From: a bacterium | GTDB taxonomy: Bacteria > Acidobacteriota > Thermoanaerobaculia > Multivoradales > JAHEKO01 | Direction: 5' to 3' | DNA: 60,957 nt | NCBI GenBank assembly: GCA_024224155.1 | Contig: JAAENP010000139.1 | Coordinates: 1-60,957 of the forward strand | Shown: positions 55,252 through 60,957 of the stretch, piece after piece | Numbering within the stretch: position 1 is the first letter of the stretch | Layout: each line of letters opens with the position of its first letter | The notes under the pieces: generated by a model | The model's input: only the letters and a program-made list of their open reading frames with translations | Told to the model about the DNA's origin: nothing | Databases searched by the model: none | Position numbers and translations under genes: made by a program

Positions 55252-55583
55252 TGGTCCTCCACCGCTAATATCTCGGCGGCCTCCCTGAGCTCGGGGTCCA
55301 TCGCCGCCAGAGCACGCTCGCATGACATCCCCTCCTTGCGGAGGTTCTGGAATACCTCCTGGGCCTTCTCGGACTGCTTCTCGGTGACGATCTCTTGCCA
55401 GATCCGGTCCTCGAACTCGGCCCGGCACTCCTGCGAGCAGACCTTCTTCCTGACCCGCCCTTTCTTGTCTTTCGCCACCAGGCAGGGGCCGCCCTTGCGG
55501 ATCGGCGTCTTGCACTCCGAGCACCGGGTAGCACCGCCGGAGAACTCGTACTCGAAGTCGCTCCGGCTCCCGATCAACGCCAC
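55248..55583 (-). CDS. Zinc-binding small protein
   Basis: 111 residues from GTG with GGAGGAG upstream. TRCSECKTPIRKGGPCLVAK and KKVCSQECRAEFEDRIW supply four or five Cys as in HNH-like or MYM zinc modules; no nuclease His-Asn-His is seen. Function unknown. Confidence 0.52.
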   Translation of the reverse strand: MALIGSRSDFEYEFSGGATRCSECKTPIRKGGPCLVAKDKKGRVRKKVCSQECRAEFEDRIWQEIVTEKQSEKAQEVFQNLRKEGMSCERALAAMDPELREAAEILAVEDQ

Positions 55584-55584
55584 C

Positions 55585-55992
55585 TTACTCCTCCGGCTCC
55601 GGCCCCGCCGCCGGGTTGCGATAGGAGCTGATCTCGATCTTCGGCAGAGGCGAGCGTACATTGGTCTCTCTCGGCGGGTGCTCGTGCGGCAGGAAGCGGT
55701 TGACCTTGCACCAGGAGCCGATCAAGGTTCGCAGTTCACGCCCTACGCCAATCGACTCTTCGTAGACCGCAGAGCTATCGCCCCATGGCAGCAGGCCCGG
55801 ATACTTCTTGACCAAGATCGCCAGGATGTGGTCGGCCGTCATGGCCCCGCTACGGCTATCGCTCGCCAGGGGGAGCGTCTTCCCCCTCGCCGGGTCCGTC
55901 TCCTCCTTCAGCTGCCCCAGCGAGATCGTCGCCGCCTTGAGCTGGAGCTCCAGGTCCCGGGCGATCTTCATCAGCCTTTCGTCTCTCCTCAT
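55585..55992 (-). CDS. Hypothetical protein, unknown
   Basis: 135 residues: a helix (LMKIARDLELQLKAATISLG), then MTADHILAILVKKYPGLLPW, a region with GVGRELRTLIGSWCKVNRFL. Possible winged-helix-like region. GAGGAGG supports the ATG. Not assigned. Confidence 0.48.
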   Translation of the reverse strand: MRRDERLMKIARDLELQLKAATISLGQLKEETDPARGKTLPLASDSRSGAMTADHILAILVKKYPGLLPWGDSSAVYEESIGVGRELRTLIGSWCKVNRFLPHEHPPRETNVRSPLPKIEISSYRNPAAGPEPEE

Positions 55993-56065
55993 CGCCTCTC
56001 CTCCTCACCTTTCGCGCAAACCGCGCCAGTTGCTCGAGCGTTGGCCTCGGTATCTCGTCAGGCAC
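55856..56065 (-). CDS. Possible small basic protein
   Basis: A GTG frame of 69 residues whose first 25 look folded (DEIPRPTLEQLARFARKVRR). The rest is Gly/Asp/Arg-rich and overlaps the next gene by 137 nt. Probably a lost-stop extension or a short real peptide. Confidence 0.33.
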   Translation of the reverse strand: MPDEIPRPTLEQLARFARKVRRRGDEERRKADEDRPGPGAPAQGGDDLAGAAEGGDGPGEGEDAPPGER

Positions 56066-56098
56066 CGATCATGATCTTGCTCCCAGCCGATCGCCCGT

Positions 56099-56542
56099 TC
56101 ACTTCCCCATCATCTTGTTGGCGTCGGAGATCGCCCCCTTGAGCAGGCTCCCGAACTCCCGCACGGCGCCCTTCTCCCCCCCTCGCTGCTCCCTCGTCCA
56201 CGCACAGTGCGGATAGCGAAGGCCGTCCGTCCCGCCCTTCCGGTAATGCTCGCAGCGACGGCAGTGCGACCCCGGCACGAACCACTGGACGGGCCGCTTC
56301 TCCCTGGCGTACCGGGGAAAGCCCCGCCCCGCCTCCGGGTTGGGGCAGTGGACCCCCTGGCCCTTTGTCAGCGTCATCGGGAGGCCGTCCGCGTCCTTGC
56401 TCTTGAGCGCCTTTCCTTCCCCTCCGCCCACCAGCGCCACCCTGCTCTCCGGCGGGTCGAAGCTCCAGTGCGCGCCCGTGAACCGGATGCGCCCGTTGCT
56501 CATCTCCAGCTGCTCCTTGAATATCCTGTCCAGCAAGCTCAT
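56099..56542 (-). CDS. Hypothetical protein with Cys cluster
   Basis: 147 residues. SHCRRCEHYRKGGTDGLRYP then HCAWTRE forms a possible zinc site in the C-terminal half; an earlier GVHCPNPEAGRGFP adds Cys. The N-terminus is beta-like. GGAGGAG upstream. Unknown role. Confidence 0.5.
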   Translation of the reverse strand: MSLLDRIFKEQLEMSNGRIRFTGAHWSFDPPESRVALVGGGEGKALKSKDADGLPMTLTKGQGVHCPNPEAGRGFPRYAREKRPVQWFVPGSHCRRCEHYRKGGTDGLRYPHCAWTREQRGGEKGAVREFGSLLKGAISDANKMMGK

Positions 56543-56552
56543 GGTCTCCTCC

Positions 56553-56951
56553 TCAGTCGTGCCCCCGGCGATACTCCAGGTGTCCCCGCTTCTCGATAGC
56601 CCGGAGACTGGCCCGCTCGAACACCGCTGCCAGCTCGCGGAGGTCGTCCAGCGTGTACCACCCCGGCGGCATGAGCATCTTCCAGCCCTCGATCGACGCG
56701 TCGTTCGGACGGTCGCTGTAGCTTCGCAGCACGACCTTCTCGTCCTTCTTCGGGGGCGGCTCCAGCTCGGGCGAGTTGCGGAGCGACTGCCAGGGCGAGA
56801 ACCCCCCCTTGTTCAGCCACTCGTCCAGCTCCCAGAACTTCTCGACCATGTTCGCCGCGTCCCGCGTGTCCACTCCGAGGCCGCACTCCATGTCGTTCCG
56901 GGCTCGGGCCGCCGCCGTCCTCAGCTCCTCCAGGCATTCGTTCGGATCCAT
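56553..56951 (-). CDS. Fusion of the 'MDPNE' and 'SYSD' modules
   Basis: 132 residues. Residues 1-50 (MDPNECLEELRTAAARARND through DEWLNKGGFSPWQ) match the whole of the small gene at 26815-26967. Residues 70-132 (LRSYSDRPNDASIEG, YTLDDLRELAAVFER, KRGHLEYRRGHD) match 53846-54061. The start at 56951 has GGGGGAC; the ATG at 56963 is possible. The fusion predicts that the two separate proteins interact. Confidence 0.6.
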   Translation of the reverse strand: MDPNECLEELRTAAARARNDMECGLGVDTRDAANMVEKFWELDEWLNKGGFSPWQSLRNSPELEPPPKKDEKVVLRSYSDRPNDASIEGWKMLMPPGWYTLDDLRELAAVFERASLRAIEKRGHLEYRRGHD

Positions 56952-56964
56952 CTCGTCCCCCATG

Positions 56965-57561
56965 TCACGACTTCGGCTTCTTCCCGGGCACGATCTCCCA
57001 GATGTTCTCCAGGGCTTCCGACGGCGTCTCCTGCATGCGTCCCGTCTTGCGCACCAGGCCCAGGTTCTTCAGGTCCGTCAGCCGGGGCGAGATCCTGAAC
57101 TTGTTGCCGTCGTGCCCCCGGCTCCCCATGAACCCCGACAGCTCCTCCGCCCCGGCCTCGCCGCCTATCGCCACCAGCTCCCCGTAGACCAGGGCCATCT
57201 TGCGCCCCAGCTTCGCCTTGTTCTTGCGATAGGTCTCGATCGAGACCACGTCCATCTCGTGGACCGGATGGCGACCGTCCGCCGGCTTCCGGAACAGGTC
57301 GCCCTGGTCGCCCCCCTTCTCCCGCCTCGCCATCTCCACCAGCTCGTCCCGGATCTCCTTCTTCCTGGCCGTGTCCGACGCGGAGTCGCCCTCCAGAAAC
57401 ACCGGCTTGACCACGACCACGTCCTTGCGGAGGTAGCCCCGTAACCCGATCACGTCGCGCACGTACTCCCAGTCGGTGCTCGGCACCCTGTTCTCGCGCG
57501 CCCATCTCGCCGCCAGCGTCGAATTGCCGGCGACGATGAGTCTCCGTCTCTTTTTGCTCAC
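56965..57561 (-). CDS. Hypothetical protein with winged-helix-like C-terminus
   Basis: 198 residues from GTG in GTGA. LIVAGNSTLAARWARENRVP, then WEYVRDVIGLRGYLRKDVVV, an alpha-beta start, and a C-terminal FRISPRLTDLKNLGLVRKTG that resembles a winged helix recognition region. Possibly a phage DNA-binding regulator; not assigned. Confidence 0.5.
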   Translation of the reverse strand: MSKKRRRLIVAGNSTLAARWARENRVPSTDWEYVRDVIGLRGYLRKDVVVVKPVFLEGDSASDTARKKEIRDELVEMARREKGGDQGDLFRKPADGRHPVHEMDVVSIETYRKNKAKLGRKMALVYGELVAIGGEAGAEELSGFMGSRGHDGNKFRISPRLTDLKNLGLVRKTGRMQETPSEALENIWEIVPGKKPKS

Positions 57562-57965
57562 TCTCCGTCCTCCTCCCTGACCTTCTTGCACCACAGCTCG
57601 TTGGCCGCGTTATAGTTCTCCGGCCCCAGGCTCCCGGGGCCGTACGCCGCCAGCTCCCAGGCCTCCGAGAAGGCCGCCGCCTTGCCGCAGAAGTAGTTGT
57701 ACTGCCAATCGATGAGATACCGATTCGCCAGGTCCGCCCCCGTCATGGCCTCCAGCTCTCGTCTCTTCAGGCCCAGCGCCAGGTCCGCCCCCGTCAGCGG
57801 CTGTCCGGTCGGCCTCGGGCCCTTCAAGGAGATCCCCCGAAAGACCTTCTCCCCGTCTGTCTCCTCCATCGTCACGCCCGGAAGCTTGAGGAGCTCCCTC
57901 TCGAAGCAGTCCGAGCACAGGGGCATGTCCTTGGTCTCCTCGTTGCACACCCTGCAGTTGCTCAT
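57558..57965 (-). CDS. Hypothetical protein with N-terminal zinc pair
   Basis: 135 residues. CRVCNEETKDMPLCSDCFER at the start is a zinc ribbon; then LTGADLALGLKRRELEAM and a Trp/Tyr-rich end. ATGA at both ends. Upstream of it lies the exonuclease gene group. Role unknown. Confidence 0.5.
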   Translation of the reverse strand: MSNCRVCNEETKDMPLCSDCFERELLKLPGVTMEETDGEKVFRGISLKGPRPTGQPLTGADLALGLKRRELEAMTGADLANRYLIDWQYNYFCGKAAAFSEAWELAAYGPGSLGPENYNAANELWCKKVREEDGE

Positions 57966-58273
57966 AGTCTTTCCCGCGAAGCGACCTGGAGCCCAAGCGG
58001 AGAGACGTATCCCATCGATTCGGGGAGCCTCCGCGCCTCGTCCCAGTCGCTCTGGATGGCCCGGCGAGCCATCATGTCGTTGACCGCCGCGCATCGGTCG
58101 GCCAGTCCCTCCGCCGCCGCACAGAGACGACAGATCATCTCTCCCGTCCTCCTCGACCGGGCGTTCGCATAGAGCGGAGCGACCAGCCGCATCACCTCTT
58201 CATGTGTAAGCCCGCCCCGATACCTCCCCGAGCAGTGCGGACAGAGCTTCTTTCCGAAACGTATCTTTCTCAC
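57962..58273 (-). CDS. Zinc-ribbon protein following the exonuclease
   Basis: 103 residues from GTG in GTGA. KLCPHCSGRYRGGLTHEEVM and MICRLCAAAEGLADRCAAV provide CxxC pairs and a Cys. Helical tail. Coupled to the exonuclease; maybe an accessory subunit. Confidence 0.5.
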   Translation of the reverse strand: MRKIRFGKKLCPHCSGRYRGGLTHEEVMRLVAPLYANARSRRTGEMICRLCAAAEGLADRCAAVNDMMARRAIQSDWDEARRLPESMGYVSPLGLQVASRERL

Positions 58274-58905
58274 AGCATCCCCCCGGCCTCCGCGGCCTTG
58301 AAGCAGTTGAGGGCCGACAGGAAGACCGCCCAGTCCCCCGGCTTGCTCATCCCCACGTACCGCCACTTGTCCCGGCCCTTTCCGTTCAGGTGGAGCACGC
58401 ATCGCCTGAAGACCAGGCGGTCCCTCTTCATCTCCCGCCAGGCCCGGAGATAGCCCGCCGTCTGCCACCCCGCCATGTCCGTCTGGAGCTGTCCCGACTT
58501 GATGTCCACCAGGTGGGCCGTCTTCTCCTCCGGCACATTGCCGCAGAGGTCGCCCCGCCCGGCGTAGCCGTACCGCTGCGAGACCACCAGGAACTCCGTA
58601 TCGGTCGGCCGGAAGCCGGTCACCCTCATGAAGTCCCGGAACTGCTCGATGTACGGCTCCAGCTCCTCGTCCACCGAGGCCGGGTCGAGCTCGCGCCCCT
58701 TCGCCATCCAGTAGCACGCCGTGTGGATCGCCCGGCCCTTGTTCCGGGCGTGAACCACGTGGGCGGCGTCCATGTCGTACCGGACCCACTCCCGGTTGTG
58801 GAACACCCACCCCAGGGCCGTGGTCACGGAGGGGTAGGTTCGCCCCCCGTTCCCCACGTACCAGCGCAGGCCGTCCCGCGTCTCCCGCACGCTCTCCAGG
58901 TTCAT
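58270..58905 (-). CDS. PD-(D/E)XK exonuclease (RecB/Cas4-like)
   Basis: 211 residues. GRAIHTACY near 58, GYAGRGDLCG with D119, HLVDIKSGQ with D134 and K136, and QTAGYLRAW near 148 are the RecB-type nuclease motifs. It should resect dsDNA ends to feed the adjacent annealing protein. GAGGAGC precedes the ATG. Length is normal for phage recombination exonucleases. Confidence 0.82.
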   Translation of the reverse strand: MNLESVRETRDGLRWYVGNGGRTYPSVTTALGWVFHNREWVRYDMDAAHVVHARNKGRAIHTACYWMAKGRELDPASVDEELEPYIEQFRDFMRVTGFRPTDTEFLVVSQRYGYAGRGDLCGNVPEEKTAHLVDIKSGQLQTDMAGWQTAGYLRAWREMKRDRLVFRRCVLHLNGKGRDKWRYVGMSKPGDWAVFLSALNCFKAAEAGGML

Positions 58906-58920
58906 GAGGCCCGCTCCTCG

Positions 58921-60009
58921 CTACTCATCGAACAGCCCCGCGGGGGCATAGACGGTCGGCTCCTGGTCCTCGTCCTTCGGCGGCGGCGGCTCGTCCTTCG
59001 GCGGCGGCTCGTCCAGGTTGACCACGGGCGGCTCCTCGAGCTGCGGAGGATCCTCATCCTCCGGCGCCTTGCCCTCCCAGACCTGCGTGCCTATGCCCTC
59101 CGGCGCCTTGCCCTTCTCCCCCTCGGGCGGCTTGTCCTCCTTGGCCCCTTCCGGCTTTGGCTCCGGCTCCTTGACCGGCTCCGGCTCCCGCACGGTCGCC
59201 CCGAACACCTGGCCGACCTGCGTCTCCCCGCCCTCGATCGCCGAGAGCAGCCCCCGCATCCGTCCGGCGTCCTCCTGGGTCCACTCGTCCATCGTCCGGC
59301 CCATGTGCTCCTCGAGCATCTCCGCCGAGACCCGGATCACCGCGAAGGCGTCCAGGATCTTCTTGACCGCCTTCTTGGAGAGCTTCCGGTTCGGCTGCTT
59401 GCCCACGACCAGCAGCTTGGCCTCCCTCCAGTACCGCTCCAGGATGGCCTCCGGCACGCCGTCCCGGACCACGTTCCGCCAGGCCTTGCTCACCCCGGCC
59501 TGGAAGATCTGCATCTCCATCTGCGGGTCCATGGAGCTGAGGAGCTTCACCTGGCCGCCCCACTTCACCCGCTTCAGCAGGCGCAGCCCCCTCGTCGCCG
59601 AGAAGTTGGTCTCGAAGTCCATGAAGCGCCCCTCCAGGTCCCAGTACTCGTCGGTCTCGTCCGACACCCGGACCCCGGCGGTGCAGTTGCCCCAGCACCG
59701 GGACACGACGCGGGTCGCCCCCACGCTGGCCCCCTCGATCCGGATGCAGCTCTCGCACGTCTTGCCCGGGGCGTGCGTGCAGCCCTTCCCCTTGCGGGGG
59801 ATGGAGTAGTACCCCTTCTCCGCCAGCTCGGGGAACGCCTTCAGCTCGGCGATCGCCGTCTCCATCGCCACCGCCGGGTTGCGCCGATGCACGACCGCGA
59901 TCTTGCGCATCTGGTCGTGCTCCACCGCGATCACGTCGGCGCCCCTCGTGATCAGCTCGGCCGCCACCGACCCCATGTCGTTGCGAGCATCCTTGTTTTG
60001 GTTTACCAT
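58921..60009 (-). CDS. Putative ssDNA annealing / recombination protein
   Basis: 362 residues. KGYYSIPRKGKGCTHA, VVSRCWGNCTAGVRV, LEGRFMDFETNFSATRGL and MQIFQAGVSKAWRNVVRDGV are blocks of a conserved phage family usually encoded beside an exonuclease. A RecT-like annealing role is inferred from that pairing, not from a motif. The last 85 residues are Pro/Glu-rich and disordered, like a protein-recruitment tail. It sits 15 bp upstream of the exonuclease. Confidence 0.55.
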   Translation of the reverse strand: MVNQNKDARNDMGSVAAELITRGADVIAVEHDQMRKIAVVHRRNPAVAMETAIAELKAFPELAEKGYYSIPRKGKGCTHAPGKTCESCIRIEGASVGATRVVSRCWGNCTAGVRVSDETDEYWDLEGRFMDFETNFSATRGLRLLKRVKWGGQVKLLSSMDPQMEMQIFQAGVSKAWRNVVRDGVPEAILERYWREAKLLVVGKQPNRKLSKKAVKKILDAFAVIRVSAEMLEEHMGRTMDEWTQEDAGRMRGLLSAIEGGETQVGQVFGATVREPEPVKEPEPKPEGAKEDKPPEGEKGKAPEGIGTQVWEGKAPEDEDPPQLEEPPVVNLDEPPPKDEPPPPKDEDQEPTVYAPAGLFDE

Positions 60010-60070
60010 GTGATTGCCTACTCCTTTCGATACCGGCGTCGGGTTCAGCCCCCGGCGCCATTTTTCTTGG

Positions 60071-60265
60071 TTAGACGGCGCCCCGACGCTCGTCCCCCTC
60101 CCCGTTTCTGATTCGCGGTCTGGCTCTGGGCATCGTCGTCTTCTGTCGCTCCGTGGCCCAGTAGGGCGAGATGCACTTCGGACACCTCTTGGGTCTCGGC
60201 ACCCGGGGCGTCCAGGTCCAGCCGCACCGCCTGCATCGGCGCTCCTCTCGCTTGCCCTTGTCCAT
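60071..60265 (-). CDS. Zinc-ribbon small protein, first gene of the early operon
   Basis: 64 residues: RRCRRCGWTWTPRVPRPKRC then PKCISPYWATER, a ribbon of the type C-x-x-CGxxW-x-PR...CPKC-x-SPYW common in phages and mobile elements. AAGGAG supports the ATG at 60265, 60 nt after a TTATATAA box. Likely binds nucleic acid. Confidence 0.6.
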   Translation of the reverse strand: MDKGKREERRCRRCGWTWTPRVPRPKRCPKCISPYWATERQKTTMPRARPRIRNGEGDERRGAV

Positions 60266-60325
60266 GCTCTCCTTCCTGCGGCCCCGAAACAACCCGCAAT
60301 GGGGCAGCATTTTACGTCCCGTTCA

Positions 60326-60333
60326 TTATATAA
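60326..60333 (-). promoter_or_regulatory. TTATATAA promoter box of the early operon
   Basis: GATCCTTATATAATG; with TATAAT as -10 the -35 is TTGTGG at 18 bp. The nearby terminator ends just upstream, isolating this operon from the repeat-rich end. Confidence 0.6.
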
Positions 60334-60350
60334 GGATCTCCTCCGCCCCC

Positions 60351-60382
60351 ACAAGATAAAAAAAGACCAGAGGTCGCCTGGT
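60351..60382 (-). terminator. Rho-independent terminator
   Basis: On the minus strand ACCAG...CTGGT (or GACC-TCT-GGTC) is followed by CTTTTTTTATC. The stem is short but the T run is good. It would stop transcripts entering from the right end. Confidence 0.6.
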
Positions 60383-60384
60383 GA

Positions 60385-60414
60385 CGATGTAAGCGATGCA
60401 AGCGATGTAAGCGT
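60385..60414. repeat. GATGTAAGC triple repeat
   Basis: Three 9-bp units (GATGTAAGC, GATGCAAGC, GATGTAAGC). The same unit occurs twice around 41.2-41.35 kb. Confidence 0.65.
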
Positions 60415-60467
60415 GCCCACCGAAACCCCACGAATCAGGCCCCGTTTGGGTCGGCACGCCTCCCGCT

Positions 60468-60708
60468 GGTACGAGATACCGCGGCTTGGGCGCTCACCCG
60501 GTACCAGATAGGCGGTACGAGATAACGCGGCTTGGATGCTCGGGCGGTACGAGATAGGCGGTACGAGATGTCCGCAGCGGATTCTCGCCAGGTACAAGAT
60601 GTGGGCAGCCGGTTTTAGAGGTACGAGATCTCCGCAGCGGATCTTGGCCTGGCACAACATAGGGGCCACGAGATACCGCGGCTTGGAAGCTCGGGAGGCA
60701 CAACATAG
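60468..60708. repeat. GGTACGAGAT degenerate array
   Basis: About ten units of GGTACGAGAT and variants, several joined to either CGCGGCTTGG or TCCGCAGCGGAT, giving a mosaic of two composite repeats. No gene lies in 60266-60957 that I can support. Confidence 0.7.
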
Positions 60709-60776
60709 AGGCGGGCCGTCCTGGTCCTCCTCCCACCCGGCGCCCTTTGACGAGCCTGACGCCCGTTGACGGCCCC

Positions 60777-60957
60777 AAAAGCCCCCCATTTTCGCCCCCC
60801 CACCCCCCCCCCCACCCCCCCCCACCTCCCAACCCCACGCCCCCCCCCCCCACCCCCCCCCCCCCCCCCACACTCCCCCACCCCCCCCCCCACCCCCCCC
60901 CACCTCCCCACCCCACCTCCCCCCACCCCCCACCCCCTCCCACCCCCCCCCCCCCCC
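60777..60957. other. C-rich low-complexity end
   Basis: Almost pure runs of C broken by A or T. It encodes nothing, and its frames read as Gly/Trp/Val repeats on the minus strand. Likely a sequencing or assembly artefact at a contig end, though a natural G-rich terminus cannot be excluded. Confidence 0.6.

Noticed and set aside
58390-60111. 573-codon plus frame opposite the exonuclease and annealing genes
   Set aside because: Shadow frame; the minus strand has clear nuclease motifs.
30986-60333. Archaeal TATA boxes (TTATATAA) implying an archaeal virus
   Set aside because: Boxes lie too close to ribosome sites for archaeal start spacing, and a classic sigma70 promoter, bacterial SSB tail and lipobox-like signal favour a bacterial host. 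Not fully excluded.
60494-60943. Gly/Trp/Val-rich minus frames at the right end
   Set aside because: They are translations of the C-rich tract and the short repeats.
1-60957. tRNA genes, integrase or attachment sites
   Set aside because: No convincing tRNA fold, recombinase motif or paired att repeat could be found by reading.

Overview
The window reads as most of a bacteriophage (or prophage-like) genome from a GC-rich bacterium. Every gene I can support lies on the minus strand, so transcription runs right to left. The bacterial assignment rests on three things: Shine-Dalgarno boxes before most starts, one near-consensus sigma70 promoter (TTGACA, 17 bp, TATGAT at 3846-3874), and a bacterial-type SSB ending in an acidic DDVPF tip. 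Sec-, Tat- and lipoprotein-like signal sequences agree with this. No tRNA, rRNA, CRISPR array, integrase or recognisable endolysin was found. The host genus cannot be named from sequence alone, and the left edge cuts the capsid gene, so the tail-assembly genes lie outside the window.

Layout in the direction of transcription. (1) 60.9-60.3 kb: a low-complexity C-rich end that may be an artefact, two families of short repeats, a terminator and a promoter. (2) 60.3-46.4 kb: early region with a zinc ribbon, a putative annealing protein, a PD-(D/E)XK exonuclease, and about 35 mostly tiny, translationally coupled genes, many with CxxC zinc motifs. (3) 46.3-42 kb: a DUF1376-type replication gene containing 11-bp iterons, RusA resolvase, a uracil-glycosylase-like protein and two ParB-like proteins. 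(4) 41.1-36.6 kb: a full 7-deazaguanine DNA-modification cassette (queC, dpdA, queF, queD, queE, folE). (5) 36.6-34 kb: six phased 41-bp repeats, ssb, terS and terL. (6) 34-17 kb: about 50 small genes, including a DUF5131 protein, a short C5-cytosine methyltransferase, a third ParB-like protein, exported proteins and membrane peptides. (7) 16.8-3.9 kb: large tail-fibre or appendage proteins flanking a seven-gene surface-chemistry cassette of four GxGPS glycosyltransferase-like proteins, two sugar O-methyltransferase-like proteins and one sulfotransferase-like protein. (8) 3.7-0 kb: portal, protease-scaffold fusion and the start of the capsid gene.

How the parts fit together. The deazaguanine cassette should make preQ0, reduce it to preQ1 and exchange it into phage DNA, which would protect against host nucleases. 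The short C5 methyltransferase may add a second mark. The exonuclease, annealing protein, SSB and RusA form a recombination set. The glycosyl/methyl/sulfo cassette sits in one overlapping operon with fibre genes, so I infer that it decorates virion fibres or the host surface; this is the most novel-looking system here. Four dispersed arrays of an approximately 11-bp degenerate repeat, the phased 41-bp array, the in-gene iterons and an AT-rich repeat region suggest several DNA-binding sites for partition, replication or packaging.
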